Assembly (NCBI RefSeq): GCF_017833525.1
Contig: NZ_JAFICD010000003.1
Span: 124,001 to 188,000 of the forward strand
From: Duganella sp. 1411
GTDB lineage: Bacteria > Pseudomonadota > Gammaproteobacteria > Burkholderiales > Burkholderiaceae_D
Direction of reading: 5' to 3'
DNA: 64,000 nt
Part shown: positions 27,365 to 36,712 of the stretch, piece by piece
Layout of the letters: the number at the start of each line of letters is the position of its first letter
Position numbering within the stretch: the first letter of the stretch is position 1
The notes under the pieces: generated by a model
Database searches by the model: none
What the model was told of the DNA's origin: nothing
Seen by the model: only the letters and a program-made list of their open reading frames with translations
Program-made: the position numbers and the translations under genes

Positions 27365-28453
27365 CTAGTTTTCCCGTATCCACACCACCGTGGTCAGGCC
27401 GGTGGGCGCGCGCGACAGCAGCGACACCGTGTCCAGCGCCGCGCGGTCCAGCTTGACCTGGCTGAAGGCCAGGAAATAGTCGCTGCGCACATCCACCGGC
27501 ACCGCCGTCTGGCGCTGCGCCGCGCCCATCTGCGGCTGCTGCGTGAAATCGGCCATCTGCCGATAAAACGCGCCCTTGCGGGTATTGACCATGGCCGCCG
27601 CGTCGCCCAGCGACAGGCCGGGCACCAGCGCCGCGATCAGCTCGGCCGGCGCGGTGTTGACGTTGACCTTGGTCGGCTGCGGCAGCACGATGATGAACTC
27701 GCGCAGCCGCTCGATCGCCCGCGGCGTAAAGCCGCTGACCGCCAGCAAATCCTCCACCCGGATGAAACCCATCGGCTCGACGCTGCCCGCCGCCGGCACG
27801 GCGCCCGGCGGCGCGCCGGTGCCGGTGCCGGTGCCGGTTCCGGTGCCGCTGCCCGTGCCGCCCGTGCCGGTGGTGGCACCAGTGCCTGAACCAGTGCCGG
27901 TGCCGGTCCCGGGTGCGACCCCGGGCTGCTGGACCGGTTGCGTCATCGCCACCTGCATCGCCACCTGCTGCGCCAGATTCGTATCTAATTGCAGATTTGT
28001 CAAGAGGCGCTGTAATACACCGATCTGCGCCTTGTCGGGAACCCGGCCCGTGGCCAGGTTCGTGAGATTGTAGCGCGACTGCGCATCGACGATCTTGCCC
28101 GACAAGGTGGCGTTGAAATCCTCGCCCTCCTGGCGCTCGCGTTCGACGTAATCGTCGAGCCGCGTTTCTTCCAGCGGCGTCGACCAGATGCCGTTCAGGC
28201 GCGTGTACAGCTGCGAATCGAGGAAGTCCTGGAACAGGATCAGGCGGCTCAAATCGAGCGCGCCGCGCACGATCCAGCGCGTTTGCAGTTGCAGCCGCTG
28301 GTTTTCCATCGAGCGCACCTGCACCTGCTGCTGCCAGAACAGGCTGGCGACGATGGTCACCGCCAACGTGGTCAGCAACAGCGCCGTGATGACCGCCACG
28401 CCGCGCTGGCGGCGGCGCGGTTGCCGGCCCGGCTTGCGGCCCGGCCGCGTCAC
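27365..28453 (-). CDS. gspK: Type II secretion minor pseudopilin GspK with Gly-Thr repeat insert
   Basis: 362 residues from a GTG that overlaps the gspJ stop (GTGA). A basic prepilin leader precedes a methylated hydrophobic segment (GVAVITALLLTTLAVTIVASLFW), and the large GspK domain contains FIRVEDLLAVSGF and VNVNTAPAELIAAL. An insert at roughly residues 190-225 is almost purely Gly and Thr (PGTGTGTGSGTGATTG), encoded by repeated CCGGTG hexamers on the plus strand. GspK caps the pseudopilus tip with GspI and GspJ. Confidence 0.93.
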   Translation of the reverse strand: MTRPGRKPGRQPRRRQRGVAVITALLLTTLAVTIVASLFWQQQVQVRSMENQRLQLQTRWIVRGALDLSRLILFQDFLDSQLYTRLNGIWSTPLEETRLDDYVERERQEGEDFNATLSGKIVDAQSRYNLTNLATGRVPDKAQIGVLQRLLTNLQLDTNLAQQVAMQVAMTQPVQQPGVAPGTGTGTGSGTGATTGTGGTGSGTGTGTGTGTGAPPGAVPAAGSVEPMGFIRVEDLLAVSGFTPRAIERLREFIIVLPQPTKVNVNTAPAELIAALVPGLSLGDAAAMVNTRKGAFYRQMADFTQQPQMGAAQRQTAVPVDVRSDYFLAFSQVKLDRAALDTVSLLSRAPTGLTTVVWIREN

Positions 28454-29076
28454 AGCGCCCCCAGCAGGAAAGATTTAACCATCGGCACTTCCTGGCCCTG
28501 CAATGCCAGCGACACTTCCAGCCCGGTCGGCGTCGGCGAGTTGGTCGCGCCGCCGGTCGTCAGGCCGGCCGCCGGGCGCCATTCGGTATTGATCCAGTAA
28601 CGCGCGTTCATCGCCAGCACGTCCGATTGCAGCGCCACGCTGGCGGCGGTGTCGGTGTCGTTGAGCGCGGCCTGCCACAGCGTATCGAGTTGCAGCAGAT
28701 CGCGCGTGGCGTTCGATTCGCGCCGCGTCAGCACGCCGTCGCGCACGCGGTAGGTCACCACCTGCAGCCGGGTCGGCTCGTTTTCCGCCATCACCACGCG
28801 CACGATGGTCAGGCGGTCGTTATCGGCCAGCATGTAGGGACGGTTGTTGAGCAGCGTGGTCGGGGCCAGGTTGGCGCAATCGCTCTGCAACTGCGCGAAC
28901 GCCAGCTGCAGGCCGCGCGTCTGCTCCATCTTTTCGGTCAGCGAGGCGCGCGAACGGATGATGCCGTCCAGGCCGCGCCAGCCCAGCACGGCGACGATGG
29001 CCAGGATGGAAATGGCCACCAGCAGTTCGATCAGCGTAAAGCCGCCGCGGCGGCGCCCGGCCCGCATGCGCGTCAT
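28450..29076 (-). CDS. gspJ: Type II secretion minor pseudopilin GspJ
   Basis: 208 residues starting MTRMRAGRRRGGFTLIELLVAISILAIVAVLGWRGLDGI: a type IV prepilin leader cut before F of GFTLIELL. Longer forms from 29223 lack a leader. The ATG overlaps the gspI stop by four bases and its own stop overlaps gspK. GspJ is part of the tip complex with GspI and GspK. Confidence 0.95.
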   Translation of the reverse strand: MTRMRAGRRRGGFTLIELLVAISILAIVAVLGWRGLDGIIRSRASLTEKMEQTRGLQLAFAQLQSDCANLAPTTLLNNRPYMLADNDRLTIVRVVMAENEPTRLQVVTYRVRDGVLTRRESNATRDLLQLDTLWQAALNDTDTAASVALQSDVLAMNARYWINTEWRPAAGLTTGGATNSPTPTGLEVSLALQGQEVPMVKSFLLGAL

Positions 29077-29456
29077 GAATTCAACACCAGTTGGACCAGC
29101 TTGATGATGCGGCGTTCCGGCTGCGCCTGGTCGTAGACGCTGACCTCGACCCGGCGGAAGCGCGGATTCGGGCTGGCGATGACTTCTTCCTGGCACATCA
29201 GTTTCATGTCGCCTTGCGGGCATTCGTAGGTTTGCTTGCCGACCGCCGGGAATGTCTTGGACAAACGCAGTTGCACCAGCCGGTTCTCGGCCGACCAGGT
29301 CGCCATCATGGCGCCGCGCAGGCCGTTGCTGTTCTGGGTCAGGCTGCCGACCGCGCGCAAGGAGGCGCCCAGCGCGGTGCCGACGATGACCAGCGCCACC
29401 AGCACTTCGAGCAGGGTGAAGCCTTGGGTTTTTTGTGGGCGCATGGCGGTCTTCAT
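29073..29456 (-). CDS. gspI: Type II secretion minor pseudopilin GspI
   Basis: 127 residues. The leader MKTAMRPQKTQG is followed by FTLLEVLVALVIVGTALGASLRAV, a prepilin motif with the conserved glutamate. The pattern SAENRLVQLRL is GspI-like. It starts the tip complex. One-base overlap with gspH and ATGA with gspJ indicate strong coupling. Confidence 0.95.
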   Translation of the reverse strand: MKTAMRPQKTQGFTLLEVLVALVIVGTALGASLRAVGSLTQNSNGLRGAMMATWSAENRLVQLRLSKTFPAVGKQTYECPQGDMKLMCQEEVIASPNPRFRRVEVSVYDQAQPERRIIKLVQLVLNS

Positions 29457-29929
29457 CAATCCACCGTGAAATGGCCGATGCCGTCGGCGCGGATGGCGAC
29501 GCTGCTGCCGCCGCCGGTCATGGTCAGCACGAACGGCTTGTCGACCGGTTCGCGGCCGAAGATGATGCGCAGGTTCTCGTTCTGCACGTTGGGCGGCGGG
29601 TCGAGCATCAACGTCACCGGGCCGTGCTTGAACTCGCGCTCGCGCAGCAGGTCGTCCTGCACCGCCAGATCCCATTGCTTGTCGTTGCGGATCAGGAAGC
29701 GGTAGCCGTCCGAGCCGGCCTCGAAGGCGATCTGGCGGTTGCGCACGATGGCCTCGTCGCGCGCCAGCTGCAGCAGCAGCGCGATACGCTGGGCGTCCTG
29801 CAGCATCGATTGCTTCTGGCCGGGCATGGCGCTGAGCGAGACGATGCCCAGCGTGATGCCCAGGATGACCATCACCACCAGCAATTCAATCAGCGTGAAG
29901 CCCTGGCCCGGCCGGCGCGCGGCGCGCAT
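29456..29929 (-). CDS. gspH: Type II secretion minor pseudopilin GspH
   Basis: 157 residues starting MRAARRPGQGFTLIELLVVMVILGITLGIVSL. The prepilin cleavage and hydrophobic helix are intact, and the C-terminal beta domain (RNRQIAFEAGSDGYRFLIRNDKQW) is typical of GspH. It links the major pseudopilin to the tip. Start chosen 20 bases behind gspG to retain the leader. Confidence 0.93.
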   Translation of the reverse strand: MRAARRPGQGFTLIELLVVMVILGITLGIVSLSAMPGQKQSMLQDAQRIALLLQLARDEAIVRNRQIAFEAGSDGYRFLIRNDKQWDLAVQDDLLREREFKHGPVTLMLDPPPNVQNENLRIIFGREPVDKPFVLTMTGGGSSVAIRADGIGHFTVD

Positions 29930-29949
29930 GTTCGGCGATCTCCGTGCGG

Positions 29950-30393
29950 TCAGTTGTCCCAGGAGCCGATGTCGGCGTCGTCGCCGGTGCCGCCGGGGGC
30001 GCCGTCGGCGCCCAGCGAGTACACGTCGATCTCGCCTTTGATGCCTGGCGACAGGTATTGGTAAGGCGCGCCCCACGGGTCTTTCGGCATCTTTTCCAGA
30101 TAGCCGCCGGTCTTCCAGCCGTTGGCGGCGGGGCCGCTGGTCGGCTTGGTCAACAGCGCCTGCAGGCCCTGCTCCGTGGTCGGATAGCGCTGGTTGTCCA
30201 GCTTGTAGAGCTTGAGCGCCTGCATGACGGTGGCGATGTCGACCTTGGCGGCCGCCACTTTCGATTCACCGGTGCGGCTCAGCAGCTTGGGCACGACCAG
30301 CGCCGCCAGCACACCCATGATGACCACCACCACCATGATTTCGATCAGCGTGAAACCGCGCGCGGCGCGACGTTGAGGTGTTGCGTTTTTCAT
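29950..30393 (-). CDS. gspG: Type II secretion major pseudopilin GspG
   Basis: 147 residues starting MKNATPQRRAARGFTLIEIMVVVVIMGVLAALVVPKLL, with classical leader and E5. The remainder (YKLDNQRYPTTEQGLQALL, PKDPWGAPYQYLSPG, DVYSLGADG) is diagnostic for GspG and carries the calcium-site region. It builds the pseudopilus. It is the first gene in transcription order, so the promoter of the cluster should be in 30394-30591; an AGTATA motif at 30423-30428 (TATACT on the coding strand) is a possible -10. No prepilin peptidase gene is in the cluster. Confidence 0.97.
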   Translation of the reverse strand: MKNATPQRRAARGFTLIEIMVVVVIMGVLAALVVPKLLSRTGESKVAAAKVDIATVMQALKLYKLDNQRYPTTEQGLQALLTKPTSGPAANGWKTGGYLEKMPKDPWGAPYQYLSPGIKGEIDVYSLGADGAPGGTGDDADIGSWDN

Positions 30394-30591
30394 AATTTAC
30401 TACCAAATTAAAGTGAGAGCAGAGTATAAGGCCGAAAGTGCGCAATCAGAGCGAGCAAGGCAGTGATTTTTGCGCCTTCGGGCTTAAACGCGCCTTAATA
30501 ACCGGCGCTCTTTACCATATCTTTACCGCGCGTCACCGGCTTGTAATTTGCTTGTAACCTAATGGTCATCAGCTTGTCATGCCGGCGGCGT

Positions 30592-32712
30592 TCAGTCGTG
30601 CTTGCGCGCGCTGGCCTCGACGCGGTTGCGGGCGCCGTCGTTGCCGCCGCCGGCCTCGGCCACCGACTGCAAGGCCTTCGCCACTTGCGGCGCCTCCTTG
30701 ATGAACGGCGCGATGCCCAGCGCGGCGTCGATCTCGCTCGGGTAGACCACATAGCCGCGCGTGACCACCGCCGACACCTTGCGCACATCCTTGATGTCCT
30801 TGGTCGGATCGCCGTCCACCAGCACCAGGTCGGCCAGCTTGCCCGGCGTGATGCTGCCGCGGTCGTTGCTGGTGCGGGTGTAGCGGGCGCCGTTGCGCGT
30901 GGCCACCTGCAGCGCCTGGGCCGGCGTCAGCCCGGCCTTGACCAGCAGCGCCAGCTCCGAGTGCAAGGTGAAGCCGGCGATGTCGTCGGTGCCGGCGACG
31001 ATCGGCACGCCGGCGCGGTACATGACGCCGACGAACTGGACCATCTTGGCGTACGACTTCTCGTAGCGCTTGAGCTGCTCGGCGCCGTCGATCTTCATGG
31101 TGCCGACGGCGAAACCGCGCGCCACGTCGGGCGGCATGTTGGCGGCGAAGTCGGCGTACGGCTCGTTGACGTCGCCGTCGCGCTGCTTGAGGAAGGCGAA
31201 CGCCGACATCGTCGGGTCGATGGCGATTTGCTTCTTGGCCAGCTGGGCGACGAAGTCCTTGACCGGCTTGGAGTTGAAATCAAGATCGGCCACCTTCTCG
31301 GCCGGCAGCACGAAGCGGTTCAGGTTGCGCGTTTCGGTGTCCGGTTTGACAAAGAAATTCAGCAGCACCTGGTTGATGTGCTGGATCTCGTCGTAGCCGG
31401 CGTCGAGCGCCTGCTGCGCGCGCAGGCCGGCCGGCACGTGGCCGGAGACGCGCATGCCGCGCGCATGGGCGTAGGCGACGGTGTCCTTCAGGATGTCTTT
31501 CGGGAAGGAGTTGTAGATCTTGAGCTGCGGATAGCCGCGCTGCGCGTACCAGTCGATCGCGTCCTTGGCGCCCCGCAAGTCCTTGACGGTGAAGCCGCCG
31601 CTGGCGCTGTACTGGCTCTCGCCCTCGAGGAAGCCGGCCGGCACCACCTGCGGTCCGAGCAGCTTGCCGTCGGTGGTTTCGTCGAGCATGGCCTGCAGCT
31701 GGGCGTTGTCGTTGCCCATGTCGCGCACGCTGGTGACGCCGGTCGAGATGTTGAGCGCGCCGGACCAGCGGTCGACGTGGCCGTGCATGTCGAACAGGCC
31801 CGGCAGCACGATGCGGCCGCCGGCGTCGATGGTGTTGGCGACGTCGCGCGCCGGCGAGCCGGCCGGCTGCACCGAGGTGATGCGGCCGCGCAGGATGTAG
31901 ATGTCGGATGGCGCGCCGACGGTGGCCTTGTCGCTGTCGAACACGCGAGCGTTCTTGACCAACGTCAGGCCCGGCAGCGGATGCTGCAATTTGACGGCGA
32001 CATCGGCCAACATCTTGCTCTCGGCAACCTTCTGGCGCTTGGCCAGTTCCGGAATGACGTTTTCCCAGCCCTCCTCCAACGCGTTCATGAAGCCGGGAAT
32101 GATGACGGCGAACAGGCGCGGCTTGTCGCCGGTGGTGGCCCACATGAACGCCGGCGACAGGCCGATGCCGGTTTGCGCCAGCAGCTGCACGGTTTGTTTC
32201 TGGCCGGTGGCGCTGGTGATGTCCAGCGTGTCGAGCTTGGTCTGCGACAAGGTGCCCGACGGCAGCAGCGGCAGTTTGGCGTCCGGCGCCGCGGCCAGCG
32301 CGGTGATGGCGGCGGACATCACCTCGAAGGAGCTGTTGAGCGGCACATAGGCGGCCGGGCCGGCGATGGTTTTCTTGCCCTGCTCGGAGGTCGATTTCCA
32401 CTCGGCCTGGTCGCCCTTGCGCTCGAAGCGGTCGTCGACCACGGCGCCGAAGGTGGAATTGCCCTTGACCGTGTACTCGGTCATGGTGCCGTCGGCGCCG
32501 ACGCGGAATTGTTCGGTCAGCTCGGGGCCGCGGCCGTTGTTCTTGTAGATGAAACGCACCTTGGTCAGGCCGTCGTCCTGCTTCTCGACCACCTGCTCGC
32601 CCATCTGCTTGCCGGCTTCGGTGTAGATCAGATACTTGGTGGTGGTGGCGGCCTGCGCGCCGAAAGCGGCGGCCAGTGCCAGCGGGAGTACGGCGAGTCG
32701 TTTCTTCAGCAA
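30592..32712 (-). CDS. Secreted amidohydrolase (imidazolonepropionase-like superfamily)
   Basis: 706 residues with a signal peptide (MLKKRLAVLPLALAAAFGAQA). Residues 22-240 form an extra N-terminal beta-rich domain. The amidohydrolase barrel starts with LPGLFDMHGHVD (metal ligands H310 and H312), then LKIYNSF, SGHVP, IQHIN and GTDDIAGFT supply the remaining ligands and catalytic Asp. The end GKLADLVLVDGDPTKDI is typical of the family. It probably hydrolyses a cyclic amide, dipeptide or similar substrate in the periplasm; no substrate can be named. Moves in the same direction as moeB, 36 bases downstream of it. Confidence 0.85.
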   Translation of the reverse strand: MLKKRLAVLPLALAAAFGAQAATTTKYLIYTEAGKQMGEQVVEKQDDGLTKVRFIYKNNGRGPELTEQFRVGADGTMTEYTVKGNSTFGAVVDDRFERKGDQAEWKSTSEQGKKTIAGPAAYVPLNSSFEVMSAAITALAAAPDAKLPLLPSGTLSQTKLDTLDITSATGQKQTVQLLAQTGIGLSPAFMWATTGDKPRLFAVIIPGFMNALEEGWENVIPELAKRQKVAESKMLADVAVKLQHPLPGLTLVKNARVFDSDKATVGAPSDIYILRGRITSVQPAGSPARDVANTIDAGGRIVLPGLFDMHGHVDRWSGALNISTGVTSVRDMGNDNAQLQAMLDETTDGKLLGPQVVPAGFLEGESQYSASGGFTVKDLRGAKDAIDWYAQRGYPQLKIYNSFPKDILKDTVAYAHARGMRVSGHVPAGLRAQQALDAGYDEIQHINQVLLNFFVKPDTETRNLNRFVLPAEKVADLDFNSKPVKDFVAQLAKKQIAIDPTMSAFAFLKQRDGDVNEPYADFAANMPPDVARGFAVGTMKIDGAEQLKRYEKSYAKMVQFVGVMYRAGVPIVAGTDDIAGFTLHSELALLVKAGLTPAQALQVATRNGARYTRTSNDRGSITPGKLADLVLVDGDPTKDIKDVRKVSAVVTRGYVVYPSEIDAALGIAPFIKEAPQVAKALQSVAEAGGGNDGARNRVEASARKHD

Positions 32713-32748
32713 GGTCTTCTCCTGGTGGTGGACGGTGATGTTTTTGTT

Positions 32749-33498
32749 TTATTTGGGTGCGCAGACCGGACAGGCGTCGTTGCGGCCGACGCCGATGCTG
32801 GTCCATTCCATGTTCAGGCCGTCGAGCATCAGCAGGCGTCCGGCCAGCGAGCGGCCCACGCCCATCAGCAGCTTGAGCGCCTCGGCCGCCTGCATGGCGC
32901 CGACCACGCCCACCAGCGGCGCGAACACACCCATCGTGGAGCAAGCGACGTCCTCGAATTTCTGGTCCTGCGGAAACAGGCAGGAGTAGCAGGGATTGCC
33001 GGCCGCGCGCGGATCGAACACGCTGATCTGGCCGTCGAAGCGGATCACCGCGCCCGACACCAGCGGCTTGCCCAGCGCCACGCAGGCGCGGTTGACGGCA
33101 TGGCGGGTGGCGAAGTTGTCGGTGCAGTCGAGCACGACGTCGGCGGCGGCCACCAGCTCGGCCAGGCGGGCGTCGTCGGCCCGCTCGGTGAGCGCGCTGA
33201 CGACGATGCCGGGATTGATCTGCTGCAAGGTGACGCGCGCCGAGTCGGCCTTGGGCTGGCCGACGCGCGCGGTGGTGTGGGCGATCTGGCGCTGCAGGTT
33301 GGTCAGGTCGACGGTGTCGTCGTCGACCAAGGTGATGTGGCCGACGCCGGCCGACGCCAGGTACAGCGCCGCCGGCGAGCCGAGGCCGCCGGCGCCGATC
33401 ACCAGCGCGTGCGCGGCCAGCAGCTTTTGCTGGCCTTCGATGCCGATTTCGTCGAGCAGGATGTGGCGCGAGTAGCGCAGCAGTTGCGAATCGTCCAT
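32749..33498 (-). CDS. moeB: Molybdopterin-synthase adenylyltransferase MoeB (ThiF/HesA family)
   Basis: 249 residues. The nucleotide motif GAGGLGSPAALYL, the R-box NLQRQIAHT and the acidic DCTDNFATRH are characteristic of E1-like adenylyltransferases. Two CxxC pairs (CYSC and CPVC) bind zinc. It activates the C-terminus of MoaD (or ThiS) for sulfur transfer; MoeB and ThiF cannot be separated with certainty. Order gpmA-envC-ctp-moeB is conserved in related bacteria. Confidence 0.9.
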   Translation of the reverse strand: MDDSQLLRYSRHILLDEIGIEGQQKLLAAHALVIGAGGLGSPAALYLASAGVGHITLVDDDTVDLTNLQRQIAHTTARVGQPKADSARVTLQQINPGIVVSALTERADDARLAELVAAADVVLDCTDNFATRHAVNRACVALGKPLVSGAVIRFDGQISVFDPRAAGNPCYSCLFPQDQKFEDVACSTMGVFAPLVGVVGAMQAAEALKLLMGVGRSLAGRLLMLDGLNMEWTSIGVGRNDACPVCAPK

Positions 33499-33541
33499 GG
33501 TCTCAACCGGCGGCCCGGCCGCCTTTTTCGGGGTTATTCAG

Positions 33542-35152
33542 TTATTCGGCGGCTGGCTGTTTCGCGGCTGGCTTGTCGCCGGCCTTGGATTTGGCTTCGG
33601 GCTTGTTCAGCGGCCGATGCACCGGCTTGGTGGATGGCTTGGCGTCCGCGGGCTTGGCGTCGGACTTCACGTCCGGCTTGACGTCGGGGGCGCTATCGGA
33701 CTTGATCTCGCCGACCGCGTCGCCACCGGCCGTCGCTCCCGGCTCCACCTTCGACAGTTTGACCGGCAAACCCTTGAAGTGGTTCAGCGCCTGCGCCAGC
33801 TGGAAGTCGTCCTTGGTGCCGAATTCCACCGGCTTGGCTTTCTTCGCCAGCGAGGCCATGCGCTGCGCGTCCTCCAGGCCGTCACGCTGCGCGTTCAGGG
33901 CTTTTTGCGCGATGCTCTCGCCTTCCGGGTCCTTGTCGTTGCCCAGGTGCTTTTGCAGGTCGGCTTCGCGCATGCGCAGGCTGTTCAAGCCGTCGCCGTC
34001 GGCGGTTTCGTCGACCATCAGGTCGGGCACGATGCCGCGCGCCTGGATCGAGCGGTTTTGCGGCGTGTAGTAGCGCGCCGTGGTCAGCTTGACGGCGGTG
34101 TCGGCGGTGAGCTGGCGCAAGGTCTGCACCGAGCCCTTGCCGAAGGTTTGCGTGCCCATGATAGTGGCGCGCTTGTAATCCTGCAACGCGCCGGCGACGA
34201 TTTCCGACGCCGAGGCCGAACCGGCGTTGACCAGCACCACCATCGGCACGTCCTTCAGGCCGGCCGGCAGCTTGGCCAGCGGGTCGGACTTGGCGCGCGG
34301 CGCGTAGAACTCGGGACGGCCGTAGAAGGTTTCCTTGGACGATGGCAGCTGGCCGTTGGTCGAGACGATCACCGAATCCTTGGGCAGGAAGGCGGCCGAG
34401 ACGCCGATCGCGCCCGGCACCAGGCCGCCCGGATCGTTGCGCAGGTCCAGCACCAGGCCCTTGATGTGCGGGTCTTGCGCGTACAGCGCGGTGATCTGCC
34501 TGGCCATGTCGTCCAGGGTCGGTTCCTGGAACTGCGAGATGCGCACCCAGGCGTAGCCCGGCTCGACGATCTTGGTCTTGACGCTTTGCACGCGGATTTC
34601 CTCGCGTGTGATGGTCATGACCAGCGGCTTGTCCTCGTCCTTGCGGCTGATGGTGACGGCCACCTTGGAGCCGGGTTCGCCGCGCATCTTCTTGACGCTG
34701 TCGTCGAGCGACATGCCCTTGATCGGCGTGCCGTCGATGCGGGTGATCAGGTCGCCGGTCTTGATGCCGGCCTTGAAGGCGGGCGTGTCCTCGATCGGCG
34801 AGACGACCTTGATGTAGCCGTCCTCGAGGCCGACCTCGACGCCGATGCCGACGAACTTGCCGGCGACCGTCTCGCGCATTTCGCGGAAGGCTTTCTTGTC
34901 CAGGTAGACCGAGTGCGGGTCGAGCGAGGACACCATGCCGGAAATGGCGTCGGTGACGAGTTTCTTGTCGTCGACGTTTTCAACGTAGTCGGTCTTGATC
35001 AGGCCGAACACGTCCGACAGCTGGCGCAATTCCTCCAGCGGCAACGGGGTGCCGCCGGCTTTCTGCGCGATGGCGGGGAACTGCAACGAGGCGGTGACGC
35101 CGGCGATGGCGCCGAGTCCGATCAAAGCGATGCTCTTAAACTTGTTGCCCAT
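33542..35152 (-). CDS. C-terminal processing peptidase (S41 family)
   Basis: 536 residues from MGNKFKSIALIGLG, the start with a GGAGAT ribosome-binding site. A signal anchor is followed by a PDZ domain (VGIGVEVGLEDGYIKVVSPIEDTPAFKAGIKTGDLI, about 100-180) and a S41 catalytic domain. The Ser-Lys dyad is S314 in NAGSASASEI and K339 in TFGKGSVQ, 25 residues apart as in Tsp. The tail (480-536) is rich in Lys, Pro and Asp. It processes or degrades periplasmic proteins near the cell wall. Confidence 0.93.
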   Translation of the reverse strand: MGNKFKSIALIGLGAIAGVTASLQFPAIAQKAGGTPLPLEELRQLSDVFGLIKTDYVENVDDKKLVTDAISGMVSSLDPHSVYLDKKAFREMRETVAGKFVGIGVEVGLEDGYIKVVSPIEDTPAFKAGIKTGDLITRIDGTPIKGMSLDDSVKKMRGEPGSKVAVTISRKDEDKPLVMTITREEIRVQSVKTKIVEPGYAWVRISQFQEPTLDDMARQITALYAQDPHIKGLVLDLRNDPGGLVPGAIGVSAAFLPKDSVIVSTNGQLPSSKETFYGRPEFYAPRAKSDPLAKLPAGLKDVPMVVLVNAGSASASEIVAGALQDYKRATIMGTQTFGKGSVQTLRQLTADTAVKLTTARYYTPQNRSIQARGIVPDLMVDETADGDGLNSLRMREADLQKHLGNDKDPEGESIAQKALNAQRDGLEDAQRMASLAKKAKPVEFGTKDDFQLAQALNHFKGLPVKLSKVEPGATAGGDAVGEIKSDSAPDVKPDVKSDAKPADAKPSTKPVHRPLNKPEAKSKAGDKPAAKQPAAE

Positions 35153-35166
35153 TATCTCCGCGAACC

Positions 35167-36711
35167 TTAAAACTTGACCCAACCAGCCGGATCGAATGCC
35201 GTGCCCTGATGGCGAAGCTCGAAGTATAGCCCTGATTCCTCGTTGCCGCCGCTATTGCCCGCGCTCGCTATCGGGTCGCCCGCCTTGACGATGTCGCCGG
35301 CCCGTTTGAGCAAGGATTGATTATTACCGTAAATACTCATGTACTGGCCGCCGTGGTCGACGATGATCAGGTTGCCGAAGCCGCGCAGCCATTCGGCGAA
35401 CACCACCCGTCCGCCGGCGACGGCGCGCACGTCGGCGCCCTCGGCGGCGCGGATGAAGACGCCTTTCCAGCTCGGGCCCTGGCCGCGCTTGGTGCCGAAG
35501 CGGGCCGCGATCTGGCCACTGACCGGCGCCCGCAGCTGGCCCTTGAGGCTGGCGAAGGCGCCGGCCGGCGCCGCCGGGGCGAGCGCGATGTCAGCCGCGC
35601 GGGCCGGCGGCCGCACCGGTTCCTCGACTGGAGCCGGCGCCGGCTCGGGCTTGAGCGCCACTTTGGGTTCGTCGGCGTCGATCGGGTCGGGCTTGGCCGG
35701 CACCGGCGGCTTGGCCGGCGGCACCGGCTTGATGGTGCCGGACTTGTTGGCGTTGGCCTTGGCCAGGCGCTCGCGTTCGGCCTGCGCGGCGGCGGCGGCC
35801 TTGGCGCGCGCCTGCGCCTGGGCCAGCTGCTGCGCCTTTTTCTCGGCGTCGGCCTTGGCCTTGGCGGCGGCGCGGGCGGCCGCCAGTTGTTCCTGGCGCT
35901 TCTTCTCGGCGGCGGCGGCGATCGCCTGCTCCTCGATCAGTTTGTTCAGTTTGTCGACCAGGCCGCTGATGCGCTGCTCGTCGCGCTCGACGTTGCCCGC
36001 TTCCTTGCGCTGGGCCACCAGCTTTTGCGACAAGGTCGACAGCAAGGCGGCGCGGCGCGTCTTTTCCTGTTCCAGCTTGGCTTTTTGCTGCAATTGTTCC
36101 TGCGCGATCTCGGCCAGCTCGTCGTTGGCGTTTTGCGCCTCGGCCTGGTTTTCCTCGACCGCCTTGAGGTTGGCGCGCAGCGCGTCGAGCAGCCGGGCCT
36201 GCGCCTGCGACACGTAGGCCATCATCTGCAGGTCGCGGTTGATGCGGTTGGGGTTGTCCCCGGACAGCAATAACTTGATGCGGTCTTCATTGCCGGCGAC
36301 ATAGTGCTCGCGCAGCAGCTTGGCCAGCTGCTGTTTCTGCAGCGCGACCGTGGCCGTCAAGCGCTCGCGCTCGGCCGTCAGTTGCTGCAGCTTGGTGTGG
36401 GTGTCGCCCAGCTCCTGCTGCAGGTCGCGCAGCGCGCGGTTGGCGTCCGAAATCGCCTGTTCCGACTCGGCCAAGGTGTCGGCCGCGTCGTCCTTGGCGC
36501 TTTCGGTCTTGCTGATGTCCTTCTTGAGCGCCGACAGCTTTTGCTGCAGGCCGGCGCGCTCGGCCTCGGCCAGCGCCTTCTGCTTGCTGCGCTCGGTGGG
36601 CTTGCCGGAACGGGCGCCCTGGGCGTGGGCGCCCAAAGACGTTATCAACAGCAAGGCCGCGCCGGTGACGGCAGCGGCTTTGCGCCAAGCTCTAAATGAA
36701 GAATGAGACAA
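35167..36711 (-). CDS. envC: EnvC-like murein hydrolase activator
   Basis: About 514 residues from a TTG start (LSHSSFRAWRK) directly after the gpmA stop; a signal peptide ends at GAHAQ. A long coiled coil (about 30-260) precedes an Ala/Lys-rich and Pro-rich linker and a C-terminal LytM domain. The LytM zinc ligands are degenerate: SWKGVFI where HxGxDx is normal and YFELRH for HxH. That pattern is EnvC-type, which activates amidases AmiA/B at the septum instead of cutting murein itself. The alternative start codon is inferred. Confidence 0.9.
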   Translation of the reverse strand: MSHSSFRAWRKAAAVTGAALLLITSLGAHAQGARSGKPTERSKQKALAEAERAGLQQKLSALKKDISKTESAKDDAADTLAESEQAISDANRALRDLQQELGDTHTKLQQLTAERERLTATVALQKQQLAKLLREHYVAGNEDRIKLLLSGDNPNRINRDLQMMAYVSQAQARLLDALRANLKAVEENQAEAQNANDELAEIAQEQLQQKAKLEQEKTRRAALLSTLSQKLVAQRKEAGNVERDEQRISGLVDKLNKLIEEQAIAAAAEKKRQEQLAAARAAAKAKADAEKKAQQLAQAQARAKAAAAAQAERERLAKANANKSGTIKPVPPAKPPVPAKPDPIDADEPKVALKPEPAPAPVEEPVRPPARAADIALAPAAPAGAFASLKGQLRAPVSGQIAARFGTKRGQGPSWKGVFIRAAEGADVRAVAGGRVVFAEWLRGFGNLIIVDHGGQYMSIYGNNQSLLKRAGDIVKAGDPIASAGNSGGNEESGLYFELRHQGTAFDPAGWVKF

Positions 36712-36712
36712 A

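Noticed and set aside
27815..27916. Short tandem repeats as possible CRISPR or VNTR array
   Set aside because: Units are only six bases, contiguous and in frame within gspK. There are no spacers, so this is not CRISPR.
30562..33681. 1039-codon open frame on the plus strand
   Set aside because: Antisense to amidohydrolase and moeB, both of which have intact motifs. Not a gene.
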